A stretch of 21,115 nt of DNA. It comes from a bacterium (GTDB lineage Bacteria > B130-G9). The stretch is from positions 1-21,115 of the forward strand of contig JAGHCW010000081.1 of assembly GCA_021160245.1 (NCBI GenBank). The letters are read 5' to 3'. The translations under genes and the position numbers were made by a program. Position 1 is the stretch's first letter; the number at the start of each line of letters is the position of its first letter. The notes below the pieces were generated by a model. The model was given only the letters and a program-made list of their open reading frames with translations, searched no databases and had not been told where the DNA came from. Below, piece after piece: positions 9,318 to 16,670 of the stretch.

Positions 9318-9701
9318 CTATTCAGCTCCCCTAGTTAGCGAAAGTAACGACTTAATTAGACTCTGCCGGCCTACTTCCACAGGAGATTCCGGCTTGAAAA
9401 GCTCAAAGACCTTCGACCTGTCCGGATACTCCAAAAGACTCTTGCGAATCTCATCCGAAAGAAACGCGCTCTGAACCTTGAGCACACAACCGGCCTTAGA
9501 ATTGAGAAATCCGTCAACCTGGCGACGTTTCGTTCGGTTTGATAGGAGCTGGTATGCCTCGTTTATTTCCTGTGCTCGCTTGGGGAACATCTCGTTCGGA
9601 TACTTCAGCACGAGCTTCCTTCTTGCCCGGCGAATATCGAGCTCGCTAGCTCTCTCAGAGACGCCCAAAATCTCATAAGGATTGAAATCTAGAGAAAACA
9701 A
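9318..9701 (-). CDS. J-domain-like protein lacking the HPD motif
   Basis: The 127-residue protein's first ~65 residues follow the J-domain: FNPYEILGVSERASELDIRR (helix I and start of II), ARRKLVLKY, then AQEINEAYQLLSNRTKRRQ (helix III and IV). Where a functional J-domain has HPD after 'KY', this one reads PNE (residues 35-37), and the II-III loop is shortened. HPD is required for stimulation of Hsp70 ATPase in all well-studied J-proteins, so this should be a J-like or regulatory version (compare type IV J-like proteins and Pam16). The remaining ~60 residues are helical without a recognised domain. The start is TTG at 9701 with AGGGGG overlapping the stop of the TPR gene. The GrpE-domain gene begins 5 bases downstream. 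Confidence 0.82.
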   Translation of the reverse strand: MFSLDFNPYEILGVSERASELDIRRARRKLVLKYPNEMFPKRAQEINEAYQLLSNRTKRRQVDGFLNSKAGCVLKVQSAFLSDEIRKSLLEYPDRSKVFELFKPESPVEVGRQSLIKSLLSLTRGAE

Positions 9702-9710
9702 GACAACCCC

Positions 9711-10547
9711 CTAATCTGTAAATGAAGCTAGAATCTCTTTCGCGAGACTATTCTCAGGCTCGAGTTCAATTATGGAGGCCAGCTCACTCTTTGCCAACGT
9801 CCAACTGCCAGCCCTCAAAAATTGCGTCGCGAAATACTTGTGCTTGGACAGAATCTTCTCGCCATATCCATCTTCCGGAAAGGCTTTATGAAGCGCTCTC
9901 AGGATGTCAACAGTCCGAGCCCAGCTTCGCTCCATCTCCAGCAGCGAGGCAGATGTGCCCTCGGTCGTCCGCAGTATAGCAAGCGATTGCAAAGCCTCGA
10001 GATTCGTCCCGTCAACTTTTACTGCCTCAGAAAGGACAGTAAGCGCCTCGGAGTATCGCCGCTTGGCAATGTGGGAATACGCGGACCTAAGATAGGTCTT
10101 CATAAGCAGGTCGCGCACCCAGAGATCGCCAGTGGAACGATAAACTGAGCTGAACGCCTTCAGTGCATCTTGGCTCTTCCCTTGATTGAAAAACTCCATT
10201 CCTCGCCAAACCTGGAAAATCGCGGGAAATCCCCCCGACCCCTTTGGGAAGCGCTCAAAAAGCCTCTGGACATTGACCTCCACTCGAGGCGACTTCACAT
10301 CGCAAAGCGCAATGCAAAGATCAAGAAGATAGTCGCCGATAGACCCGGCGCGGAACTTCGATAGAGCCCTACCAAGCCGCGTCAGCAAATCGGAATCATC
10401 GCAAACCGCGAGAATAAGAAGCGCCGACCGACAAATCGATGATGCGCCGTCCGCTACCCCGGACTCCACCAACTCCACCGCCTTGGTGGCGGCTTCCGGC
10501 CCATTGCCCTTCAAGGTCTCTTCTATTTTGCCCGTAAATGAAGTCAT
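9711..10547 (-). CDS. TPR-repeat protein, first gene of the chaperone operon
   Basis: The 278-residue all-helical protein has no signal peptide. A clear TPR-type pair is visible near 155-195 (AYSHIAKRRYSEALTVLSEAV, then LEALQSLAILR), and weaker helical hairpins lie near 110-140 (GMEFFNQGKSQDALKAFSSVY) and 238-275 (FLRAGSWTLAKSELASIIEL). The N-terminal ~100 residues look like diverged repeats. TPR proteins are docking platforms and several bind Hsp70s or Hsp90s by a terminal EEVD; the Hsp70 here ends in acidic residues but not EEVD, so binding is only a possibility. It is the promoter-proximal gene of the minus-strand run, with a sigma-70-like promoter about 75 bases upstream and a weak Shine-Dalgarno (GGGGG, rather distant). 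The J-like gene follows after 9 bases. Confidence 0.78.
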   Translation of the reverse strand: MTSFTGKIEETLKGNGPEAATKAVELVESGVADGASSICRSALLILAVCDDSDLLTRLGRALSKFRAGSIGDYLLDLCIALCDVKSPRVEVNVQRLFERFPKGSGGFPAIFQVWRGMEFFNQGKSQDALKAFSSVYRSTGDLWVRDLLMKTYLRSAYSHIAKRRYSEALTVLSEAVKVDGTNLEALQSLAILRTTEGTSASLLEMERSWARTVDILRALHKAFPEDGYGEKILSKHKYFATQFLRAGSWTLAKSELASIIELEPENSLAKEILASFTD

Positions 10548-10621
10548 TGTTAAACCGATTCAACCCCCACAAAGAGCAGTTGCGACTCGATACTAATCCA
10601 GGCTCTTCCGGAACAGCAGTG

Positions 10622-10650
10622 AACATACTAAATCTCAGCGGCAACGTCAA
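10622..10650 (-). promoter_or_regulatory. Sigma-70-like promoter for the chaperone operon
   Basis: Reading the minus strand: -35 TTGACG (10645-10650), 17-base spacer, -10 TATGTT (10622-10627), about 75 bases before the TPR gene start. The -35 matches 5 of 6 consensus bases and the -10 four of 6. No CIRCE or sigma-32 type element is seen. Confidence 0.55.
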
Positions 10651-10685
10651 GTTCTGCAACAGCTTTAATTCAATTGGAGGTCATC

Positions 10686-10742
10686 ATGGGAATTGAGCGA
10701 AACAAACGGGCATTGCCCACAACAGGCGAATGCGTCAACTAA
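10686..10742 (+). CDS. Possible 18-codon leader peptide ORF
   Basis: GGAGG (10676-10680) stands 5 bases before ATG at 10686, the best Shine-Dalgarno in the intergenic region. The frame encodes 18 residues (MGIERNKRALPTTGECVN) and stops with TAA at 10740-10742. Inverted arms containing CAATTG (10671-10676 and 10747-10752) with outer TTAA blocks flank it closely, so the whole ORF would lie in the loop of a long-range RNA hairpin. The plus-strand promoter identified downstream (10750-10779) would not include it, so a further upstream start of transcription would be needed; none is obvious. It could be a leader peptide or chance. Confidence 0.3.
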   Translation: MGIERNKRALPTTGECVN

Positions 10743-10749
10743 GAGGCAA

Positions 10750-10779
10750 TTGACGTTAAATATGAGCTCGTGATATTCT
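10750..10779 (+). promoter_or_regulatory. Sigma-70-like promoter for the GDD-repeat gene / xseA / pyrD
   Basis: -35 TTGACG (10750-10755), 18-base spacer, -10 TATTCT (10774-10779), about 45 bases before the ATG at 10825. An imperfect palindrome AATAT...ATATT (10759-10777) lies across the spacer and -10 and could be an operator. The -35 octamer TTGACGTT (10750-10757) is the exact inverted copy of the octamer at the divergent promoter's -35. Confidence 0.5.
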
Positions 10780-10824
10780 CACCCGCAATGAGGATTTATG
10801 TGATGAATTGCCGCGGGGAAGGGC

Positions 10825-13800
10825 ATGTCTAACGTCCGTTTTAGCCGTATTCCGATGATTCTTGCTCTGCTTATTTTGAGCCATCAACTCGGCGCAGGAC
10901 GCCTCTTAAGAGCAGATGAGCCGGACTACAAATCGCTTTACGAAGCCGATGGATTCGTCAGCTCAACCCCACTTCTGCTCCAGAATGGCAACATGCTCTT
11001 CGGCTGCCATGATGGAACGGTCCGGGCAATCGATGCTGAGGGCAACCTCATCGGATTGTTCGCAACCGGCGATGTCATCTGCGCCTCACCCACATTGCTC
11101 GATAGCGGGCGAATAGCGGTAGGCTCCGTTGATGGCGCCCTCTACCTTCTCTCGGACGAGGCAGAGCTCTTGTGGTCATACAACACAGATGGACCGATAT
11201 ACGGCTCAGCGGCGGCCATCGGAATCGAGTCGCTGGTCTTCGGCTCCAAAGACGGGAAACTCTATCGCCTCTCCGCAGAAGACGCATTGCTCTGGACATT
11301 CCAGACCGGCAGCTGGATTACAGCATCTCCTGCAGTTACTCAAGATCACCTGATCATGTTCGGCTCATGGGATGAGCGATTCTATTGCATCAACGCGAAT
11401 GGGGAGCTTGAGTGGAGCCTCGATGCAGGCGCGCCGATAGCCGCCTCGGCCACAACCGGCCCAGATGGCGAAGTCTATTTCGGCACACTCTCGGGGAAAT
11501 TCTTGTGCATCAATAGCGAGGGCGAGATGTTGTTCGACTACGACGTCGGAGACGCGATTCTCTCAACGCCGACGCTGCTTGAATCGGGCGATGTTGTCTT
11601 TGGCGCAAATGACGGTCGGATATACTGCATTGAGTCTGAGGGCGCTCTTAAGTGGCGAAAGTCCACCAATGAAAACGTGGTCGCAAAGGTCGCCGTGTCC
11701 CCCGATGGCAATCTATACGTCGGCTCTCTCAACAAGTATCTATACATCTTGCGACAGAACGGCTCAACGATGCAAAAAGAGAAATTCCCAAATGGCCTAA
11801 TGGCCTCCGTCGTCTTCTCGCCGGACCAACCCCCCATCGTGGCCTGTCTAGACGGGAACATCTATGAATTACAGACCGCTCGCGGTCTCCCGGCGATGCC
11901 CGCAATGAGCGACACCGTGCCCCGTCCACAAATGACTGAAACCGAACCCGTTCAAAGGCCTCTCCCGCTCCAAGCGCCCTTCAGACCGACTGAGCTGGAC
12001 GAGGCGCTCTTCATAATCGGCTGCTCAAGAGGCGATCTTGACCAGAAGCACGAGCTCTATTATCAGGACGATTGCAGGCTCTCGCTGATCACTCAGCTCC
12101 TTGACGACCCGCTACAGATACCGCCCTTTGCATATCATATTGTCGAGCCGCTCTCGCCCAAGGCGCCGGACATCCAGGACATTCTCATTCATCAATATCA
12201 GCGGATTGACATTGCGGGACTTGAGCGCAGAACCTTCGCGCCTCATCAGGATGAATCGCCGCTGCTTTCGGCATTGATCAACCTCCATGAGACAATAAAC
12301 GACCCGCTCTCGCCCGCCGAGATCGACCAGATAGCCGCTGATACAACAGCTTTGAGCTCACACCTCCAGAAAGCAATCGCGGTGATTGTCTATGGGATTG
12401 CCGAGGCGCAGGAGATTCGGGAGCAGGCCCTTTCGGAGCTCGACTCGCAAGATCGATCGTTCATCTTCGACACTCCGATCATGCCATTCGCCTCGCGCTA
12501 CGCCGACCTGGATCAGCTGGATGAGTACTTGATACTCGCAGATAGTATCGATCATGCCGCAATGGCCGAAGCCGCCCTGATTCTATCGGCTGCTGTCGAT
12601 TCATCACTAGCGTATCTCTTTAGCGAACCACTACTAACATCCGCTGAAAATGGAATAATGTTCGACCACAATACTGCAATTGGCCGCATAACCATTGGAG
12701 GAGACGGCCCAGACATTTACGGCAGCGGCGACATCTCCGGGCCTTTCCTGCTCATTCTCGACACAGCCGGCGCAGACACCTATATCGGCCGGAGCGCCGG
12801 AAGTACTGCCTCGCCGGCCAACGGTATCTCGCTTCTTCTAGACCTCTCCGGGGACGATCTCTACTTCTCTGCAAATCGCTTCTCGCAGGGCTGTGGCAAT
12901 TTGGGCATCGGCTTTCTGCTAGACTTTTCTGGTGATGATTCATACGAAGGCGCAGATTACAGCCAAGGCGTCTCTTGCTGTGGCGTCGGCCTTCTCCTTG
13001 ATCTTCAAGGATCGGATAGCTACCTCTGTAGTTTTGCTGGACAAGGCGCGGGGAGTTACGGAGCCGGGCTACTCCTGGATGAGTTTGGCGCCGACGAGTT
13101 CCGCTGCACGGCAACCGCGCAAGGCTTCGGCTTCATAAGAGGAATTGGACTTCTGGATGGCGGTCTGGGCGACGATTTCTACTTCTCCGGCAGCGGTAGC
13201 GTTGATTTCCGGGAGAACAAACCCGGCGCAGAGCGCTACGATAGTATGGCTCAGGGCTTTGGCTGGGGTTACAGGAATGACGACGACCGCTATTTTCGCT
13301 CTGGTGGAATAGGCCTTCTCAATGACGGAGGAGGCGATGACATCTATGTTGCGGACTATTTCGCACAGGGCGGCGCTTATTGGTTTGCGGCCGGGGTCCT
13401 CTATGATCACTCGGGCGATGATCTGTACCTCGCCAGGAACTATGTACAAGGCGCCGGCACTCACGTCGCGCTCGGCATCCTCGTTGACGACGGCGGCGAC
13501 GATGAATACTACTCGTGGGCGCACGCCCAGGGAGCGGGACTCGACCTATCAGCGGGGATTCTAATTGATGAGATGGGAGATGACTACTACTCATCTGGAA
13601 GCACGTGCCAAGGCGCGGGGGTGAAGAATGCGTTTGGCCTTCTGTGCGACAGCGACGGCAATGACGTCTATGTATCTCGGGGCGAGAATCAGGGCATGGG
13701 CAGGATCAACGAAACGCTACGGAAGTATGGCAACGTCGGCTTGCTGCTCGATTTCTCCGGCATTGACCATTACTCAAAACACTCTGGACAGAACAGGTGC

Positions 13801-13920
13801 TTTACTGACGGCTATCTCGGTCTTACAATGGACTCGAATTTGGGCAGCGTGCCCTGGAAGATTCAGATCAGCAAAGAGAGCGTTCGCATGGATAATACTC
13901 GGGAGTCTGATTCACGATGA
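10825..13920 (+). CDS. Secreted PQQ-type beta-propeller protein with C-terminal GDDxY/QG tandem repeats
   Basis: The 1031-residue protein begins with a signal peptide (SRIPMILALLILSHQLGAG; cleavage perhaps before DEP near residue 32). Residues ~35-350 are a beta-propeller of PQQ-like blades, each with a 'DGxLYxLSxEDxLLWTFxTG' type pattern (KLYRLSAED, RFYCINANGELEWSLDAG, RIYCIESEGALKWR). A proline-rich linker (~350-385) and a helical region (~385-615) follow. Residues ~639-991 hold about twelve units of 25-30 residues built from GxGxLLD, GDDxY and QGxG. The aspartate/glycine turns recall calcium-binding beta-roll repeats, but the spacing is different. No C-terminal anchor or sorting motif is seen. 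It is probably periplasmic or extracellular; the propeller may act as a scaffold or ligand sensor. The stop overlaps the xseA start (ATGA). No PQQ-enzyme catalytic residues could be identified, so a dehydrogenase role is not claimed. Confidence 0.85.
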   Translation: MSNVRFSRIPMILALLILSHQLGAGRLLRADEPDYKSLYEADGFVSSTPLLLQNGNMLFGCHDGTVRAIDAEGNLIGLFATGDVICASPTLLDSGRIAVGSVDGALYLLSDEAELLWSYNTDGPIYGSAAAIGIESLVFGSKDGKLYRLSAEDALLWTFQTGSWITASPAVTQDHLIMFGSWDERFYCINANGELEWSLDAGAPIAASATTGPDGEVYFGTLSGKFLCINSEGEMLFDYDVGDAILSTPTLLESGDVVFGANDGRIYCIESEGALKWRKSTNENVVAKVAVSPDGNLYVGSLNKYLYILRQNGSTMQKEKFPNGLMASVVFSPDQPPIVACLDGNIYELQTARGLPAMPAMSDTVPRPQMTETEPVQRPLPLQAPFRPTELDEALFIIGCSRGDLDQKHELYYQDDCRLSLITQLLDDPLQIPPFAYHIVEPLSPKAPDIQDILIHQYQRIDIAGLERRTFAPHQDESPLLSALINLHETINDPLSPAEIDQIAADTTALSSHLQKAIAVIVYGIAEAQEIREQALSELDSQDRSFIFDTPIMPFASRYADLDQLDEYLILADSIDHAAMAEAALILSAAVDSSLAYLFSEPLLTSAENGIMFDHNTAIGRITIGGDGPDIYGSGDISGPFLLILDTAGADTYIGRSAGSTASPANGISLLLDLSGDDLYFSANRFSQGCGNLGIGFLLDFSGDDSYEGADYSQGVSCCGVGLLLDLQGSDSYLCSFAGQGAGSYGAGLLLDEFGADEFRCTATAQGFGFIRGIGLLDGGLGDDFYFSGSGSVDFRENKPGAERYDSMAQGFGWGYRNDDDRYFRSGGIGLLNDGGGDDIYVADYFAQGGAYWFAAGVLYDHSGDDLYLARNYVQGAGTHVALGILVDDGGDDEYYSWAHAQGAGLDLSAGILIDEMGDDYYSSGSTCQGAGVKNAFGLLCDSDGNDVYVSRGENQGMGRINETLRKYGNVGLLLDFSGIDHYSKHSGQNRCFTDGYLGLTMDSNLGSVPWKIQISKESVRMDNTRESDSR
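12739..13797 (+). repeat. About twelve degenerate protein-level tandem repeats (GxGxLLD / GDDxY / QGxG)
   Basis: Twelve units in residues ~639-991 of the propeller protein. Examples of the central block are SGDDLYF, SGDDSYE, QGSDSYL, FGADEFR, LGDDFYF, GGDDIYV, SGDDLYL, GGDDEYY, MGDDYYS, DGNDVYV and SGIDHYS, each preceded by a G-I/V-G-x-L-L-D strand and usually followed by Q-G-x-G. The DNA copies have diverged, so repeats are old or kept by selection at protein level. One unit (about 13140-13300) carries an insertion of ~28 residues. Confidence 0.85.
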
Positions 13921-15314
13921 GCGAGCTTGAGCTCAACTTCAAGTCCGGCCAACAGGAAGACCGAAAAGTCTATAAAGTCTCCGAACTGGCCAATGAGATC
14001 AAGGCTATCCTCCAGAAGCGCTACTTTGACGTCTGGCTTGAGGGCGAAATAACTGATTTCAAACGCTCATCCGCCGGACACCTTTACATGCGGCTCAAGG
14101 ACGAGAAGGCCCAGATAAAAGCGGTGATGTTCCGCGGCAAGACGGTCTTTCTGCGCTTCAAGCCCCAAAATGGGCTCGCCGTAGTCGCAAGAGGCTCGGT
14201 CAGCACGTATGCGCCCTCCAGCGAGTATGAGGTGATCTTGGACTATCTCGAGCCAAAGGGGCTCGGCGAGCTTCAGATGGCGTTTGAGCGGCTGAAGGCA
14301 AAGCTCCAGGCGGAGGGCTTATTTGACCTCGAGATGAAGAAAAAGGTACCGAGATTCCCCAAAACCATCGGTGTCGTCACCTCGCCCACAGGAGCCGCCA
14401 TCCGCGACATACTCAACGTAACAAAGCGCCGCTTCTGTTCAGCGCACGTTATCCTCTATCCCGTTCAGGTTCAGGGCACAAGAGCTCCTGGGGAGATAGC
14501 ATTCGCAATTGATGAGATGAATCGACTGGGCTTGGGGGACGTCCTTATCGTAGGACGCGGAGGAGGCTCAACCCAGGACCTTTGGGCATTTAATGACGAG
14601 AGCGTAGCGCGGGCAATCGCTGGCTCTAAGATACCCATAATCTCGGCCGTAGGGCACGAGGTGGACTTCACAATCGCAGACTACGTGGCCGATCTGCGAG
14701 CTGCGACTCCGTCTTCTGCCGCGGAGCTGGTTGTTCAGAGCAAGGCGGAACTCCTAGAGAAGCATGAACTAACGCTCTCGAGGCTAAAAAGAGGGATGCG
14801 TCAGGCGTTGGCTCTCCGTGAACAGAGACTCAACGCGACCGAGACAGCACTCCGCCTCAACAGCCCTGAGCGACCAATTCAGACCTTTATACAGCGGCTG
14901 GACGACATAGATTCGAGGCTTAGACGCGCCGTTGCGGCTTCTTGTGAGCGCAAAAAGCGCGACATTTCACACCTTAGGCTGCGCATCCTCGCCGCAGTCC
15001 CAACAAACAGGATCGCCTCATCCGAAACTCAGGTGCAAGGCCTGCAGAGCCGCCTGATCGCCGCAATGCAGGTCAACCTCAAGTTGGCGGAATCACGACA
15101 CAAATCCACCTTGGGCAGCTTGAACTCGCTCATGCCTCAGAACGTGATCAAAAGGGGCTACGCCATCTGTCAGGACGCGGCAACTGGAAAACTAGTCTCA
15201 CGCACCGTTGACGCCAGGCTCGGCGCCAACATACTTGTGAAACTTCACGATGGCAGTCTAGGCTGCAGGATTGATGACATATCGAGGTCCCAGTCAGACA
15301 ATGGCATCAAATAA
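13917..15314 (+). CDS. xseA: Exodeoxyribonuclease VII large subunit
   Basis: The 465-residue protein is close to the usual ~450. It has an N-terminal OB-fold for single-stranded DNA (residues ~18-115; VWLEGEITDFKRSSAGHLYM, then IKAVMFRG), then the catalytic domain with PKTIGVVTSPTGAAIRDI, the conserved GRGGGSTQDLWAFN, and GHEVDFTIADYVADLRAATPS. A long coiled-coil (about 270-400) for small-subunit binding follows, then a C-terminal strand region (NVIKRGYAICQ). With XseB it degrades single-stranded DNA from both ends into oligonucleotides, in repair. ATG overlaps the stop of the propeller gene (ATGA). No xseB gene is present in the window; it must lie elsewhere. The pyrD start lies inside its 3' end. 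Confidence 0.95.
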   Translation: MSELELNFKSGQQEDRKVYKVSELANEIKAILQKRYFDVWLEGEITDFKRSSAGHLYMRLKDEKAQIKAVMFRGKTVFLRFKPQNGLAVVARGSVSTYAPSSEYEVILDYLEPKGLGELQMAFERLKAKLQAEGLFDLEMKKKVPRFPKTIGVVTSPTGAAIRDILNVTKRRFCSAHVILYPVQVQGTRAPGEIAFAIDEMNRLGLGDVLIVGRGGGSTQDLWAFNDESVARAIAGSKIPIISAVGHEVDFTIADYVADLRAATPSSAAELVVQSKAELLEKHELTLSRLKRGMRQALALREQRLNATETALRLNSPERPIQTFIQRLDDIDSRLRRAVAASCERKKRDISHLRLRILAAVPTNRIASSETQVQGLQSRLIAAMQVNLKLAESRHKSTLGSLNSLMPQNVIKRGYAICQDAATGKLVSRTVDARLGANILVKLHDGSLGCRIDDISRSQSDNGIK

Positions 15315-16296
15315 TCCACAGAATGTCGATTTCGATGATCGAGCCGAGGCGCTCTCGCTTCTTAAAACCTCGCTAGGCTCGATGGAGCTCAAGACCCCAA
15401 TCATGATCGCGTCCGGCACATTTGGATACGGCAACGAATACGACCGGATAGAGGGATTCTGCATGGATGCTGTCGCAGCGATTGCGCTCAAGGGCATCAC
15501 GTCAAAGCCGCGTCAGGGCAATCCAACGCCTCGCATATTCGAAACTCCATGCGGAATGCTCAACTCCATCGGCCTATCCAACGTCGGCGTCGAGGTCCTA
15601 ATCAACGAAAAACTCCCAGCCCTGGCCGATAAAAAGGCCCATGTCATAGTCAACGTTGGTGGAGAGACACCCGATGACATAATCGACGCTGCAAGGGCGC
15701 TCTCCTATCACAAGAGGCTCTTCTCGGCCATCGAGATAAATATATCTTGCCCGAATCTGCAGGGAACGCCAATCGGTCAGGACTTTCACGCGACAAGGAG
15801 AGTTGTAACCGTCATCAGGCAGATGTATCGCCGCAACACTGTCATTGTGAAGCTCGTGCCCAATCTATCCCTTATCTCGGAAATGGCCGTCGTATGCGAG
15901 GAAGCTGGCGCAGACGCTCTGACTGTGGCCAATTCGTTCCCCGGCATGGCCATCGACGTCTTTGAAAGAAAGCCAATCCTCGGCGCCAACTTCGGCGGAT
16001 TGTCAGGACCGGCGATAAAGCCGCTCTCGCTCCTGCTTGTCCACCGCGTCCGACGCGCAGTCTCCCTGCCCATTATCGCGTCCGGCGGAATATCTTGCGC
16101 GAGAGACGCTGTGGAGTTCATCATAGCCGGCGCCTCGGCCATATCGGTCGGCACAGCGCTATTTTATGACGCGCGCGTATGTTCGCGCATCAACGAGGGG
16201 ATCGTCGATTTCCTCTTTGAGGACGCCAAGCGCCGTGGCTTGACCTGTCCCCTGCCGCTCAGAGATTATATCGGGACATTAACCCTCAACGGGTAG
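15301..16296 (+). CDS. pyrD: Dihydroorotate dehydrogenase, class 1 (PyrD)
   Basis: The 331-residue FMN-dependent TIM barrel oxidises dihydroorotate to orotate in pyrimidine synthesis. Visible class-1 marks are TPIMIASGTFGYGNEY, KGITSKPRQGNPTPR, NSIGLSN, NISCPN with the catalytic-base cysteine C150, VANSFPGMAID, NFGGLSGPAIKP and IIASGGIS. Sequence resembles the 1B type that pairs with PyrK and uses NAD; no pyrK gene is in the window. I choose ATG 15301, preceded at 12 bases by GAGGTC, giving a 14-base overlap with xseA. TTG 15271 or ATG 15274 would add 9-10 residues that do not belong to the family. An N-terminal tail of ~20 residues precedes the conserved core. Transcription with xseA is expected. 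Confidence 0.95.
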   Translation: MASNNPQNVDFDDRAEALSLLKTSLGSMELKTPIMIASGTFGYGNEYDRIEGFCMDAVAAIALKGITSKPRQGNPTPRIFETPCGMLNSIGLSNVGVEVLINEKLPALADKKAHVIVNVGGETPDDIIDAARALSYHKRLFSAIEINISCPNLQGTPIGQDFHATRRVVTVIRQMYRRNTVIVKLVPNLSLISEMAVVCEEAGADALTVANSFPGMAIDVFERKPILGANFGGLSGPAIKPLSLLLVHRVRRAVSLPIIASGGISCARDAVEFIIAGASAISVGTALFYDARVCSRINEGIVDFLFEDAKRRGLTCPLPLRDYIGTLTLNG

Positions 16297-16397
16297 GGGC
16301 GTTCTGCGTAGGCCCTTGAATCCCACACGGTGATTAGTAGATTGTGACCCTACCAGCCACCGCAACGACTCATCATACTGGACCTTATTGATGCAAT

Positions 16398-16610
16398 TCA
16401 GTAGCCCATTGTCGAGAAGACCGCGACCTCCATGCTCTCCCCAACTGGAAGCGCCGCCCGCAACTGGGTTCCAAAAGAAAGTGGATTACGAGGCGCAAGA
16501 TGCTCTCGCCGATAGGGGCAGGCGCCATCAATGAACCTGGGCAGCCTCTCGTCTCTTCCTCTTTGAAGGACCGCCATTCGTCTCACTCTTCGCTCATGCT
16601 CAGTTATCAT
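16398..16610 (-). CDS. Small 70-residue protein of unknown function
   Basis: The 70-residue protein is arginine-rich at its N-terminus (about residues 6-30) and has no recognised domain. A consensus Shine-Dalgarno, AGGAGG, stands 5 bases before ATG, which is why I count it as real. It is the last gene of the minus-strand virion-like module, 60 bases downstream of the 116-residue gene, and converges with pyrD across 101 bases. Possible roles are a small structural or chaperone protein of the module; nothing in the sequence decides. Confidence 0.5.
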   Translation of the reverse strand: MITEHERRVRRMAVLQRGRDERLPRFIDGACPYRREHLAPRNPLSFGTQLRAALPVGESMEVAVFSTMGY

Positions 16611-16615
16611 GGTTT

Positions 16616-16621
16616 CCTCCT
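16616..16621 (-). promoter_or_regulatory. Consensus Shine-Dalgarno of the 70-residue gene
   Basis: Minus-strand AGGAGG five bases before ATG at 16610; it is the main support that this small ORF is translated. Confidence 0.6.
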
Positions 16622-16670
16622 GCTTACATAGGACTTATTTACTCCAAATCTCCTCAGCGTGGATAGGCCT

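Larger units (their letters stand above)
10548..10824. promoter_or_regulatory. Divergent intergenic control region (277 bases)
   Basis: The longest non-coding stretch in the window. It holds two facing-away promoters, the inverted octamer TTGACGTT at 10643-10650 (reverse) and 10750-10757 (forward), the 18-codon ORF, and inverted CAATTG/TTAA arms around it. A further GGCAATT (10745-10751) and AATTGCC (10806-10812) could pair in RNA before the propeller start. No tRNA or riboswitch fold was recognised. Confidence 0.6.

Noticed and set aside
13069-13524. 151-residue minus-strand open frame opposite the repeat array
   Set aside because: It arises from the codon pattern of the GDDxY repeats; no Shine-Dalgarno and no recognisable domain.
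12739-13797. Nucleotide tandem repeat or CRISPR-like array
   Set aside because: Periodicity is in the protein; the DNA units differ too much and there are no identical repeats with unique spacers.
15271-15300. Upstream TTG/ATG start for pyrD
   Set aside because: It would add 9-10 residues outside the family core and increase overlap with xseA; ATG 15301 has GAGGTC at reasonable distance.
16295-16317. Possible hairpin AGGGGC/GCCCTT after pyrD as a terminator
   Set aside because: Six base pairs including one G-T, with a loop of 11, and no following T-run; too weak to annotate.
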